From contig CACDIC010000001.1 of NCBI GenBank assembly GCA_902552805.1, positions 1 through 64,000 of the forward strand: a stretch of 64,000 bases of DNA. Direction: 5' to 3'. Source of the DNA: an uncultured Pelagibacteraceae bacterium. GTDB taxonomy: Bacteria > Pseudomonadota > Alphaproteobacteria > Pelagibacterales > Pelagibacteraceae. This document shows positions 55,860 to 64,000 of the stretch, in pieces (the first letter of the stretch is position 1; every line of letters begins with the position of its first letter). The position numbers were made by a program, and so were the translations under genes. Under the pieces are notes generated by a model. It searched no databases, was not told where the DNA came from, and saw nothing but the letters and a program-made list of their open reading frames with translations.

Positions 55860-56597
55860 TTAATTATATGTTTTTTTAATTATATCAATAAATTTTTTAG
55901 GATCTTGTGATGCCCCACCTATTAAGTAACCATCAATATTATTTATAGATTTCAATTGATGAATATTTTTTGGATTTACTGAGCCACCATAAAGAACTTT
56001 ATAATTCTTTTTTTCTTTTTTAATAAAACTGATTGTCTTAAATAAGTCATCAGATTTTGGTATAATTCCTGTACCAATTGACCAAACTGGTTCATATGCG
56101 ATAATAATTTTTTTATTATTTTTAATATTTTTCAAACCTACTTTAATCTGTTTATTTAAAACACTTTTGGTAATTTTTTTTCTTTTTGCTTTAAGCGTCT
56201 CACCAATACAAAAAATTACCCTCAGCCCAGACTTCAATGCACTTTTAATCTTTAGATTTATTAATTTATCAGTTTCACCAGCTTGTCTATTTTCAGAGTG
56301 GCCAATAATAATATATTTAGCACCAACACTTTTTAACATTGACGAATTTACTGAACCTGTAAAAGCACCATAAACATCCTGCTCATGACAATTTTGCGCA
56401 CCAACTTCAATATTTGAACCTCTCAATTTTTTTGACATTGGCTCTATTAAAGTGCTAGGTGGGCAGTAAATTATTTTCAAAGACTTTCTTTTTTTGAAGT
56501 TTTTAAAAAATTTAACAACTCTATTCAGCGTATTTAACGAATTTAAAACACCAAACATTTTCCAATTGGCAATAAAATACATATATTTATTTGTCAT
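55860..56597 (-). CDS. tpiA: Triosephosphate isomerase
   Basis: Interconverts dihydroxyacetone phosphate and glyceraldehyde 3-phosphate (245 residues). IANWKMFG at the substrate site, the catalytic His in YIIIGHSENR, the catalytic Glu in IIAYEPVWSIGTG, and LYGGSVNPKN with YLIGGASQDP are all present. It heads the reverse-strand run to coq10 and diverges from the ppiD-like gene over 54 bases. A second ATG is five codons in. Confidence 0.95.
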   Translation of the reverse strand: MTNKYMYFIANWKMFGVLNSLNTLNRVVKFFKNFKKRKSLKIIYCPPSTLIEPMSKKLRGSNIEVGAQNCHEQDVYGAFTGSVNSSMLKSVGAKYIIIGHSENRQAGETDKLINLKIKSALKSGLRVIFCIGETLKAKRKKITKSVLNKQIKVGLKNIKNNKKIIIAYEPVWSIGTGIIPKSDDLFKTISFIKKEKKNYKVLYGGSVNPKNIHQLKSINNIDGYLIGGASQDPKKFIDIIKKTYN

Positions 56598-56651
56598 GAG
56601 GCTTATTTTAATTTATAGGTTTGCTTTTTATAGATCAATAAATTTATAATA

Positions 56652-58070
56652 ATGATTAGTAGTTTAAGAAATTTCGCAAAAACAAAACTTGCTGCTGTTT
56701 TTGTAGGTATAATTATATTACCATTTGTATTTTGGGGGATGGGTGGAATGTTTAGTAGTGGTAATACTAACAATATTGCTAAAATTAATAACAATAGTAT
56801 TTCCACTGAAGATTTTATTAATTACGTAAATAAATCGGGAATACCTGAGAAAACAATTAGAGAAAACTTAGACCAAAACATAGTTGAGGAGCTTCTTTCC
56901 AGTTTAGTTTCTACAACATTACTTGACTTAGAAATAAAAGATTTCGAACTAAGTATCTCTGAAATAACGTTGTTAAAGAAGATAAAAGAAAATAAAAATT
57001 TTCTTGATGAAAATGGAGTTTTTCAAAGAATAAAGTACGAAAAATTTTTATTGGAAAATAACTTATCTGCTCCGGGTTTTGAACAAAGACTTAAATTAAG
57101 AGAATTACAAAAAAATCTTTTTGATTATATTGGTGCTGGTACAACCTCTCCTCAATTTCTTACAACAAAACTATTTAAAGAAGAAAATCAAAAACTTGAA
57201 ATAGAATTCATTGATTTAAATGATTTCTATGTAAATAAAGATGATATCACAGATAAAGAATTAGAAAATTTTATTAAGGATAATAAAGATAAATTAAAAA
57301 TAGAATACCTAGATTTCAGCTACACAATCATAAATCCTAAAAATTTAATTGGAGTAGATGATTTCAATCAATCTTTTTTTGAAAAAATTGATGAAATTGA
57401 AGTTGCAATATCCAATGAAATTGATTTTAAAACGATTACATCAAATTTTGATTTAAAATCAGTTGATATTAGTAATTTTAGATTTTCTACAGATAAAAAC
57501 GAAATTGAAAAAAAAATTTACGAATTAAGAAATAATAAATTTGATATTTTTGAAAATAAAAATGATTATATCCTATATAACATAAAAAATATTACCCAAA
57601 AATCACCAGATTTAAGTGATAAACAAATTAAAGAAGAAGTGCTCGAATTAGTTTTTCAAAAAAATAAATTTGATTATAACCAAAAATTATTAAATGAAAT
57701 AACCAACAAAAAATTTAATGACAATAATTTTTTAGAGATGGGAAAAGATAAGATCCAGGCAATAAATTTGAATTCTGTGCGAGATAATAAAAAATTTGAT
57801 ATTAATGCTGTTGAAGTTTTATATAGCTTACCTGAGAAATCATTTACTTTAATAAACGATGAAAATAACAATATTTACTTAGCGAAAGTCAAAAAATTTG
57901 AAAAACAAATCATAGATACAAATAAAGAGGAATTTAAACAATATATTGCAAAACAAAATTCTAACAACAAAAATTCATTATTAAAATCTTATGATACATT
58001 TTTAAATGACAAATATGATGTTTCTTTAAATCAACAGACTATTGAACGAGTTAAAAACTATTTTAAATGA
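56652..58070 (+). CDS. ppiD: PpiD/SurA-N-like periplasmic folding protein
   Basis: Membrane-anchored chaperone-like protein, 472 residues. An N-terminal helix (LAAVFVGIIILPFVFWGMGG) anchors a SurA-N-type domain (AKINNNSISTEDFINYV). PpiD proteins are usually over 600 residues with a parvulin domain; here no clear parvulin motif can be picked out, so isomerase activity is doubtful and a chaperone role is more likely. It precedes trpE with an ATGA overlap, a position seen in other alphaproteobacteria. Confidence 0.78.
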   Translation: MISSLRNFAKTKLAAVFVGIIILPFVFWGMGGMFSSGNTNNIAKINNNSISTEDFINYVNKSGIPEKTIRENLDQNIVEELLSSLVSTTLLDLEIKDFELSISEITLLKKIKENKNFLDENGVFQRIKYEKFLLENNLSAPGFEQRLKLRELQKNLFDYIGAGTTSPQFLTTKLFKEENQKLEIEFIDLNDFYVNKDDITDKELENFIKDNKDKLKIEYLDFSYTIINPKNLIGVDDFNQSFFEKIDEIEVAISNEIDFKTITSNFDLKSVDISNFRFSTDKNEIEKKIYELRNNKFDIFENKNDYILYNIKNITQKSPDLSDKQIKEEVLELVFQKNKFDYNQKLLNEITNKKFNDNNFLEMGKDKIQAINLNSVRDNKKFDINAVEVLYSLPEKSFTLINDENNNIYLAKVKKFEKQIIDTNKEEFKQYIAKQNSNNKNSLLKSYDTFLNDKYDVSLNQQTIERVKNYFK

Positions 58071-59527
58071 AAATTAATCGAAGCTTCAAAGAATTCAAGT
58101 TTCGACACAGAAACAACGAAAATCAAATAATCTATACATCAAAAAAAGTAAAAACTGATGAAGAAATAATTAATTTAATTGATAACTTTTTAATTGAAAA
58201 AAATAGCTTTATTTTTGAGTCAGTAGAAAAAGGTAAGATTAGAGGCAGATACACTATATTTGGTAAAAATCCTGATAAAATTTGGGAATTTAATAATAAT
58301 AATTCTTATTTAATAAAGAAAAATAAAAAAATTAAGTTAAGGGATAAACCTAAATATTTAATTGAAAAAATAATTGAAGATTTTAAGTTTAAAACTCCTA
58401 ATAAATTACCGAAAATTTGTTCTTTGATTTCAGGATATTTTTCATACGATGCAATTAGGTACATCGAAAAAATCCCTAACAATTGTATAGATGACTTAAA
58501 ATTACCTGATGTTAGATTATTACGTCCAAGAACACTTATTATTCACGACAATTTAAAAAAGGAAATATTCTTTATCAATAATATTTTTAAAGATGAAAAA
58601 ATTACGAATTACAAAAGTAAATATAAAGATATCCAATCTGAACTTTTCACGCTCTCTTTACAATCATCAGTTAAAAAAATAGATAATTTAATAAATAATA
58701 AGTCAAAAAAAATTATAATTAATTCAAATACCTCTAAAAATAAATTTTTATCTATAGTTAATAAGGCAAAAAAATACATTAAATTAGGAGATATATTTCA
58801 AGTCGTTTTAAGCCAACGTTTTGAGACTAAATTGACAAAAAAACCAATCGATATTTATAAAAAATTGAGAATAACTAATCCATCTCCATTTATGTTTTTT
58901 TTTAATTTTACTGATTTTCAAATAATAGGTGCAAGTCCCGAAATATTAGTAAGGTTAAGAGATGGCGAAATAACTGTAAGACCTATTGCCGGAACAAGAC
59001 CTCGAGGAAAAACGATTAAAGAGGATCGTTTTTATGAGAAAGATTTACTTAAAGATAAAAAAGAGCTTTCTGAACATCTAATGTTATTAGATCTTGGAAG
59101 AAATGATGCCGGAAAGGTATCTAAGACTAATTCAATTAAAGTTACTGAAAGTTTTATAATTGAAAGGTATTCACATGTAATGCATATAGTTTCGAACGTA
59201 ATAGGTAAACATGATAAAAGATTTTCTAAATTTAAGTCTCTTTTAGCGGGTTTTCCAGCTGGAACTGTCTCTGGAGCTCCCAAAATAAGAGCTATGGAAA
59301 TTATTGATGAACTAGAGTCTACAAAAAGGAAGGTTTATGCTGGTGGCATTGGGTATTTCGCGGCTAATGGAGAATTCGATACATGTATTGCTTTAAGAAC
59401 AGCTGTTGCAAAAAATAACAGATTTTATGTCCAAGCTGGAGCTGGGATTGTTGCAGATAGCAAACCATTAAAGGAATACGAAGAAACAGTAAATAAAGCA
59501 AAAGCTTTAATTAATGCGTTGAAATGA
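58067..59527 (+). CDS. trpE: Anthranilate synthase component I
   Basis: Chorismate-to-anthranilate enzyme, 486 residues. The N-terminal FIFESVEKGKIRGRYTIFG holds the tryptophan feedback site, and the catalytic half shows FQVVLSQRF, GASPEILVRL, RPIAGTRPRG, DLGRNDAGKV and AGFPAGTVSGAPKIRAME. It overlaps trpG by an ATGA junction. No leader peptide or attenuator is seen before it. Confidence 0.95.
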   Translation: MKINRSFKEFKFRHRNNENQIIYTSKKVKTDEEIINLIDNFLIEKNSFIFESVEKGKIRGRYTIFGKNPDKIWEFNNNNSYLIKKNKKIKLRDKPKYLIEKIIEDFKFKTPNKLPKICSLISGYFSYDAIRYIEKIPNNCIDDLKLPDVRLLRPRTLIIHDNLKKEIFFINNIFKDEKITNYKSKYKDIQSELFTLSLQSSVKKIDNLINNKSKKIIINSNTSKNKFLSIVNKAKKYIKLGDIFQVVLSQRFETKLTKKPIDIYKKLRITNPSPFMFFFNFTDFQIIGASPEILVRLRDGEITVRPIAGTRPRGKTIKEDRFYEKDLLKDKKELSEHLMLLDLGRNDAGKVSKTNSIKVTESFIIERYSHVMHIVSNVIGKHDKRFSKFKSLLAGFPAGTVSGAPKIRAMEIIDELESTKRKVYAGGIGYFAANGEFDTCIALRTAVAKNNRFYVQAGAGIVADSKPLKEYEETVNKAKALINALK

Positions 59528-60093
59528 AAAAGATAATTTTAATTGATAATTACGATAGTTTTACTTTTAATCTCTACCATTATCTGTCTTCATTAAAAGT
59601 GAATGTTGAAGTAATTAGAAATGATCAAATAACATCTCATGAAATTTTAAAAAAAAGATATCATAAGATCGTAATTTCACCTGGACCTGGTAACCCCAAT
59701 CAATCAGGTAATTGTCTTAAAATTGTTAAATCTTTATATGAAAAAATACCGATTCTAGGAGTTTGTTTAGGCCATCAAATTATAGGTCAAGTATTTGGCT
59801 CAAAAATTATTCAAGCTAGAAAGCTGATGCATGGAAAAACTAGTAAGATTTTTTCAAAAAAAATTGGTATTTTAAAAAATCTCCCTAAAACGTTTGAAGC
59901 CACTCGATATCACAGCTTAATCATTGATAAAAAATCATTATCTAAAGATCTTGAAATTACTGCTCAGACTCAAGATGGACTAATAATGGGAGTACAACAT
60001 AAGAAATATCATATACATGGAGTGCAATTTCACCCTGAAAGTATTAAAACTAAATTAGGAATTAAAATTTTAAAAAATTTTATAAGAATTTAG
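59524..60093 (+). CDS. trpG: Anthranilate synthase component II (glutamine amidotransferase)
   Basis: Class I glutaminase of 189 residues supplying ammonia to TrpE. IDNYDSFTFNLYHYL opens it, the nucleophile Cys is in ILGVCLGHQIIGQ, RYHSLI follows, and the His-Glu pair is in GVQFHPES. It may also serve p-aminobenzoate synthesis, as TrpG/PabA proteins are often shared. Confidence 0.95.
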   Translation: MKKIILIDNYDSFTFNLYHYLSSLKVNVEVIRNDQITSHEILKKRYHKIVISPGPGNPNQSGNCLKIVKSLYEKIPILGVCLGHQIIGQVFGSKIIQARKLMHGKTSKIFSKKIGILKNLPKTFEATRYHSLIIDKKSLSKDLEITAQTQDGLIMGVQHKKYHIHGVQFHPESIKTKLGIKILKNFIRI

Positions 60094-60098
60094 GATTA

Positions 60099-61091
60099 AT
60101 GAAACAATTCATTGAAAAAATTAAAAAAAAGGAAAATTTAACTTTTGATGAAAGTAAATCTGCTTTTGAATTACTGATGGAAGGTAAAGCAGAAGAGCAA
60201 GAAATATTTGATTTTTTGACACTTTTATCAGCAAAAGGTGAATCTTCTGATGAGGTAGCTGGTGGAGTTTTTGTTCTTAGAAACAAGTCTAAAAGAGTAA
60301 ATGTAGAAAATTGTGTTGATACTTGTGGAACTGGTGGAGATGGTATGAATACACTTAATATATCAACAGCTTCAGCATTATTACTTTCGAGTATGGGTGT
60401 TAAAATAGCTAAACATGGAAATAAAGCTGTATCCTCAAAATGTGGATCTGGTGATGTTCTAGAGGCTTTAAATATTAAAATAAATTTAGAGCCAAAAGAT
60501 ATTGAAAATCAAATTAATGATAATAATTTCGGATTCATGTTTGCACCCAACTATCACAGCGCAATGAGATTTGTGGGACCTACAAGAAAAAAAATTGGAA
60601 AAAGAACTATATTCAATATGATCGGACCTTTGAGTAGCCCTGCTCTTGTAAAAAGACAAGTTATTGGTGTTTTTGATAAAAAACTATTAAAAATATTTGC
60701 TAATGCTTTAAAAAATTTAGATATTAAATTTGCTTGGATAGTCAATAGCGAAGATGGATTAGATGAAATTTCACCTTATGCTAAAACCAATGTAATTCAA
60801 TTAAAACATGGCGTCATCTCTGAGATTATTATTGATCCGAATAAGTTAAATATAAATGCAGATAATTTTGAAAATCTCATTGGTAATGATGCAGCTTTTA
60901 ATGCAGATAGAATGATTGATATATTTAAAGGTGAGGATAATGATTTTTCTAAAGCAGTTTGTTTAAATGCTGCAGCAGGATTAGTTGTTAATGAAACCCA
61001 CCAGAATTTCGATAAAGCTTATGATGATGCCAGAAAACACATTTTATCAGGTCAAGTATTTAAACAATTAGAGAAAATTCAAAATGACTGA
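60099..61091 (+). CDS. trpD: Anthranilate phosphoribosyltransferase
   Basis: Joins anthranilate to PRPP (330 residues). The PRPP site is CGTGGDGMNTLNIST, followed by KHGNKAVSSKCGSGDVLEAL, the FAPNYHSAM segment and RTIFNMIGPLSSPA. It overlaps trpC by 8 bases. Confidence 0.95.
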   Translation: MKQFIEKIKKKENLTFDESKSAFELLMEGKAEEQEIFDFLTLLSAKGESSDEVAGGVFVLRNKSKRVNVENCVDTCGTGGDGMNTLNISTASALLLSSMGVKIAKHGNKAVSSKCGSGDVLEALNIKINLEPKDIENQINDNNFGFMFAPNYHSAMRFVGPTRKKIGKRTIFNMIGPLSSPALVKRQVIGVFDKKLLKIFANALKNLDIKFAWIVNSEDGLDEISPYAKTNVIQLKHGVISEIIIDPNKLNINADNFENLIGNDAAFNADRMIDIFKGEDNDFSKAVCLNAAAGLVVNETHQNFDKAYDDARKHILSGQVFKQLEKIQND

Positions 61092-61875
61092 AAATGTTCT
61101 TCAAAAAATAATAAATACTAAAAGTGAAAAAATTTTAGAACTTAAAAAAAGTATAAGTCTTGAGACACTCGAAGAATTAATTAAAAAAAATATTTCATAC
61201 GTTAATTTTAAAGATACAATTAAAAAGAATGTTGAAAATAAAAAATTCTCAATTATTGCTGAAATAAAAAAAGCGAGTCCCTCTGCAGGGATAATTATTA
61301 AAGACTACGATCCTGTAAAAATAGCTAATATGTATAAATCAAATAAAGCAACCTGTTTATCTGTTTTAACTGAAGAGGATTTTTTTTTAGGAAACTTGCT
61401 ACATATTAGTAAAATAAAACGAGATGTTAATTTACCGATTCTTTGTAAAGATTTTTTTATAGATAAATTTCAAATTCCTTTAGCTAAAAGTTATGGTGCT
61501 GATGCTATCTTAATTATTTTAGCTGGAGTTTCAGATAAATTGGCAGATGAATTATATGAAGAAGCTTTAAAATTGAATATGTCAGTTATTGTAGAGGTAC
61601 ATACTGTTGATGAAGCTAAACAAGCACTTAGATTTAAAGATGCTTTATTGGGTATTAACAACAGAAATTTAAAAACTCTAAAAACTGATATTAATACAAC
61701 TTATGATATCCACGATGTTTTGGTTAATCACCCTGGCCCATTGATTTCTGAAAGTGGAATTAAAACTAAAGAAGAATTGTTGGAACTATCAAATAAAACA
61801 TCCATCAAAACCTTTTTAATTGGTGAATCACTTTTAAGAAATTTAAACGATAATTCGATTTTTTCCGTTTTATAG
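61084..61875 (+). CDS. trpC: Indole-3-glycerol phosphate synthase
   Basis: TIM-barrel enzyme of 263 residues. IAEIKKASPSAGII carries the catalytic lysine, then VLTEEDFFLGN, LCKDFFID, the GINNRNLKTLKTD block and ISESGIKTKEE. It is the last trp gene here; trpF, trpB and trpA are not in the window. No clear terminator separates it from lexA. Confidence 0.95.
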   Translation: MTENVLQKIINTKSEKILELKKSISLETLEELIKKNISYVNFKDTIKKNVENKKFSIIAEIKKASPSAGIIIKDYDPVKIANMYKSNKATCLSVLTEEDFFLGNLLHISKIKRDVNLPILCKDFFIDKFQIPLAKSYGADAILIILAGVSDKLADELYEEALKLNMSVIVEVHTVDEAKQALRFKDALLGINNRNLKTLKTDINTTYDIHDVLVNHPGPLISESGIKTKEELLELSNKTSIKTFLIGESLLRNLNDNSIFSVL

Positions 61876-61924
61876 TCAAAAAAGTCAGTATTTTCATAAC
61901 TTTTTAACTATTGTTAATTTTGAA

Positions 61925-61939
61925 GAACTTTTATAGAAC
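61925..61939. promoter_or_regulatory. LexA box 1 upstream of lexA
   Basis: GAAC-TTTTATA-GAAC fits exactly the alphaproteobacterial SOS operator GAAC-N7-GAAC (GTTC-N7-GTTC on the other strand). It lies 25-39 bases before the lexA start. Confidence 0.8.
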
Positions 61940-61946
61940 ATTATTT

Positions 61947-61961
61947 GTACGATATTTGTTC
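61947..61961. promoter_or_regulatory. LexA box 2 upstream of lexA (one mismatch)
   Basis: GTAC-GATATTT-GTTC matches GTTC-N7-GTTC with one change. It is 7 bases past box 1, in the opposite orientation, and ends 3 bases before the lexA start codon. Confidence 0.5.
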
Positions 61962-61963
61962 TT

Positions 61964-62641
61964 ATGCTTACAAAAAAACAAAAAAACCTGCTTTTATTTA
62001 TCAACAAGAAGTTGAGAAGTTCTGGTGTTTCCCCTTCTTATGAAGAAATGAAGGAATCCCTAAATCTTAAATCAAAATCTGGAATTCATAGATTAATTAG
62101 CGCCTTAGAGGAAAGAGGTTTCATTAAAAGGCTTGCTCATAAAGCTAGAGCTTTGGAGGTTATAAAATTACCAGAGACTGCTTCTGCTAATGATATTTAC
62201 AATAATTTCTCCCCAAGTGTCATTAAAGGAGGCTTGGATGATGAAAAACCTTTATCCGATGATGCAGAGGTGCCAGTTTTGGGTAAAATAGCAGCTGGAA
62301 CACCTGTTGAAGCAATTCAAAATGAAGTTTCTAGAATTCCATTACCAAATAACTTAGAAAAAAATGGAGATTATTTTGGTCTTAAAGTTCAAGGAGATTC
62401 AATGATTGAAGCTGGAATTTATGAAGGTGATACAGTCATCATTAAAAGAACTGATACAGCTGATAATGGAAAAATAGTGGTGGCTTTAATTGACGAACAC
62501 GAAGCTATGCTTAAAAGGATTAGAAAAAAAGGTAAAGTAGTAGCATTGGAAAGTGCTAATAAAAACTATGAGACCAAAATTTTTGGCCCTGATAGAGTAA
62601 AAGTTCAAGGTGTTTTAGTATCTTTATATAGAAACTTCTAA
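61964..62641 (+). CDS. lexA: LexA SOS repressor
   Basis: SOS-response repressor and self-cleaving protease, 225 residues. The winged helix lies in residues 1-65 (SPSYEEMKESLNLKSKSGIH), the cleavage site is A111-G112 in GKIAAGTPVE, the catalytic Ser is S146 in QGDSMIEAGI and the Lys is K184 in AMLKR. Two LexA-box-like sites precede it, so it should repress itself and be induced by DNA damage. Confidence 0.95.
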   Translation: MLTKKQKNLLLFINKKLRSSGVSPSYEEMKESLNLKSKSGIHRLISALEERGFIKRLAHKARALEVIKLPETASANDIYNNFSPSVIKGGLDDEKPLSDDAEVPVLGKIAAGTPVEAIQNEVSRIPLPNNLEKNGDYFGLKVQGDSMIEAGIYEGDTVIIKRTDTADNGKIVVALIDEHEAMLKRIRKKGKVVALESANKNYETKIFGPDRVKVQGVLVSLYRNF

Positions 62642-62664
62642 AAAAATAGTCTAAACCATTTTTA

Positions 62665-64000
62665 ATGAAAAAAGTAGCAACTAGATTTGCTCCGTCACCT
62701 ACTGGACCTTTACATATTGGTGGGGTGAGAACAGCCTTATTTAATTGGTTATATTCAAAAAACCAAGATGGTAATTTTTATCTACGGATAGAAGATACGG
62801 ATAAAGAAAGATCAAAAGAGGAATACAAAAATCAAATTATAAAATCTCTGCAATGGATAGGTATCAATCATGATGGAACAGAATATATACAATCTCAAAA
62901 AATTGATGATCATATAAATGTTGCAAATGAACTATTAAAAAAAGGTAGTGCTTATAGATGTTATTGCTCAACTGAAGAAATTGAAGCACAAAAAAAAAGA
63001 GCTAAGCAAAAAAAAATTCCATACGTTTATGACAGAAAATGGAGAGACAAAAACGAGAATGAGGCTCCCAAAGATGTAAAACCTGTCATAAGATTTAAAA
63101 GTAAAATTGGTGGTACATCAATATTAAAAGATAAAGTTCAGGGAAATGTAGAAATTGAAAATAATACCATCGAAGATTTTGTAATATTAAGAAATGATGG
63201 CACACCAACTTATAATTTATCAGCTGCTGTTGATGATCATCAGATGAATATGACACATATTATTAGAGGTGATGATCATAAAATCAATACATTTAAACAA
63301 ATTCAAATTTATGAAGCAATGGAATGGGCTTTACCAACGTTTGCACATATACCATTAATTCATACAATGGAGGGGAAAAAATTATCCAAAAGAGATAAAG
63401 CATCGACTCTGGAGGACTATTCTAAAATAGGTATTATGCCAAATGCTTTGAGAAATTATCTTTTAAGATTGGGTTGGTCATATGAAGATAAAGAAATTTT
63501 TACTTTAGATGAGAGTATAAGGTATTTTAATCTTGAAGGTATTGGAAAATCACCATCAAAATTAGATTTAAATAGAATTCTTTCTATGAATGAACACTAT
63601 ATAAAAAGTATTGATGAAAACGAACTTTTTAATCAACTAATTGATTATTGTGAGATTTTTAAAGAAAAGATTATTGGGGAAAAAAAAGATAAAATTAAAA
63701 AATCTTTAACTTTTCTTAAGAATAAGGCTAAAACACTAGAGGATATATATAATAATAGTCAATATATTATTAACGATGAAGTTAATTTTAATAAAGAAGA
63801 TCTAAAATTAATTGATGCTAATGCACGAAAAATTATCTCTGAATTTAAAGATAATATTAAAGAAATAAGCAACTTTACAAGGGAAAATTTAGAACCGATA
63901 GTTCAGGAACTAATAAAATCTAATAACACCAATTTTAAAGGTGTTGGTCAGCCCTTAAGAGTGGCTTTAACAGGGTCAAAATTTGGTCCTGGTATTTATG
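62665..64000 (+). CDS. gltX: Glutamyl-tRNA synthetase (3' end beyond the window)
   Basis: Class I aminoacyl-tRNA synthetase. The ATG at 62665 starts VATRFAPSPTGPLHIGGVRT with the HIGG form of the HIGH motif; RIEDTDKERS and the KKLSKRDKAS (KMSKS-type) loop follow, then the anticodon-binding domain with LRVALTGSKFGPGI near the edge. The frame is open for 445 codons to base 64000, so only a short C-terminal piece is missing. It follows lexA by 23 bases. Whether it charges only tRNA-Glu or also tRNA-Gln cannot be told here. Confidence 0.94.
   Translation, partial: MKKVATRFAPSPTGPLHIGGVRTALFNWLYSKNQDGNFYLRIEDTDKERSKEEYKNQIIKSLQWIGINHDGTEYIQSQKIDDHINVANELLKKGSAYRCYCSTEEIEAQKKRAKQKKIPYVYDRKWRDKNENEAPKDVKPVIRFKSKIGGTSILKDKVQGNVEIENNTIEDFVILRNDGTPTYNLSAAVDDHQMNMTHIIRGDDHKINTFKQIQIYEAMEWALPTFAHIPLIHTMEGKKLSKRDKASTLEDYSKIGIMPNALRNYLLRLGWSYEDKEIFTLDESIRYFNLEGIGKSPSKLDLNRILSMNEHYIKSIDENELFNQLIDYCEIFKEKIIGEKKDKIKKSLTFLKNKAKTLEDIYNNSQYIINDEVNFNKEDLKLIDANARKIISEFKDNIKEISNFTRENLEPIVQELIKSNNTNFKGVGQPLRVALTGSKFGPGIY

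Noticed and set aside
1-64000. CRISPR arrays, insertion sequences, prophage, rRNA
   Set aside because: No regularly spaced repeats, transposase, integrase, phage structural genes or rRNA stretches were seen.

Overview
The window looks like chromosome from a SAR11 alphaproteobacterium (Candidatus Pelagibacter-like). The DNA is strongly A+T-rich, proteins are rich in Lys, Asn and Ile, most genes overlap or sit a few bases apart, and there is no gap over 300 bases without a gene. Several neighbourhoods are alphaproteobacterial: ntrY-ntrX-trkA, tpiA-secG-pyrG-kdsA-eno-ftsB-lipA, trpEGDC-lexA, and LexA boxes of the GAAC-N7-GAAC type. The assignment is inference from gene content and style; no 16S rRNA is present.

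Layout. 1-3 kb: dNTPase-like gene, A-type Fe-S carrier, exonuclease III and an Ldh-family dehydrogenase. 3-6.1 kb: zinc uptake (znuA facing znuC-znuB-zur) with two Zur-box-like palindromes between. 6.1-8.4 kb: a divergent pair, circularly permuted ATP-grasp protein and Anbu proteasome-like hydrolase. 8.5-10.3 kb: small membrane protein, arsenate reductase, aquaporin and Nudix hydrolase in one run. 10.3-10.6 kb: a Lys-rich small protein followed by a perfect 15-bp hairpin.

10.7-31 kb is a phosphorus block: polyphosphate metabolism (ppx, ppk, a SixA-like phosphatase); the complete phosphate regulon core (phoR, an unknown secreted protein, pstS, pstC, pstA, pstB, phoU, phoB); lipid-renovation genes (plcP, a GT4 glycosyltransferase, a diacylglycerol-kinase-family gene); and a phosphonate-making cluster (cytidylyltransferase-like protein, PEP mutase fused to a second nucleotidyltransferase domain, phosphonopyruvate decarboxylase, Fe-type alcohol dehydrogenase, and a methylphosphonate-synthase-like iron oxygenase). 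Together they suggest a cell that scavenges phosphate, swaps phospholipids for glycolipids when starved, and also makes (methyl)phosphonate. This is the most notable system here. It matches types already known from some SAR11 strains, so it is not claimed as new; the stand-alone plus fused nucleotidyltransferases, the unknown secreted Pho-operon protein and the Pho-box-like sites are the less explored parts.

31-37 kb: manC-like gene, ilvD, valS, tRNA-Cys, tRNA-Asn and an XRE regulator. 37.4-42 kb: the AapJQMP amino-acid ABC transporter and tRNA-Arg. 42-48 kb: trkH, trkA, and ntrX/ntrY, in which NtrX has lost the sigma-54 contact loop and the Walker B glutamate. 48-50 kb: ispDF, pgpA, pncC. 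50-56.6 kb: a long reverse-strand run tpiA-secG-pyrG-kdsA-eno-ftsB-lipA-coq10, in which pyrG carries a one-base frameshift in a run of eight A. 56.6-64 kb: ppiD-like gene, trpEGDC, lexA and gltX, which runs off the right edge.
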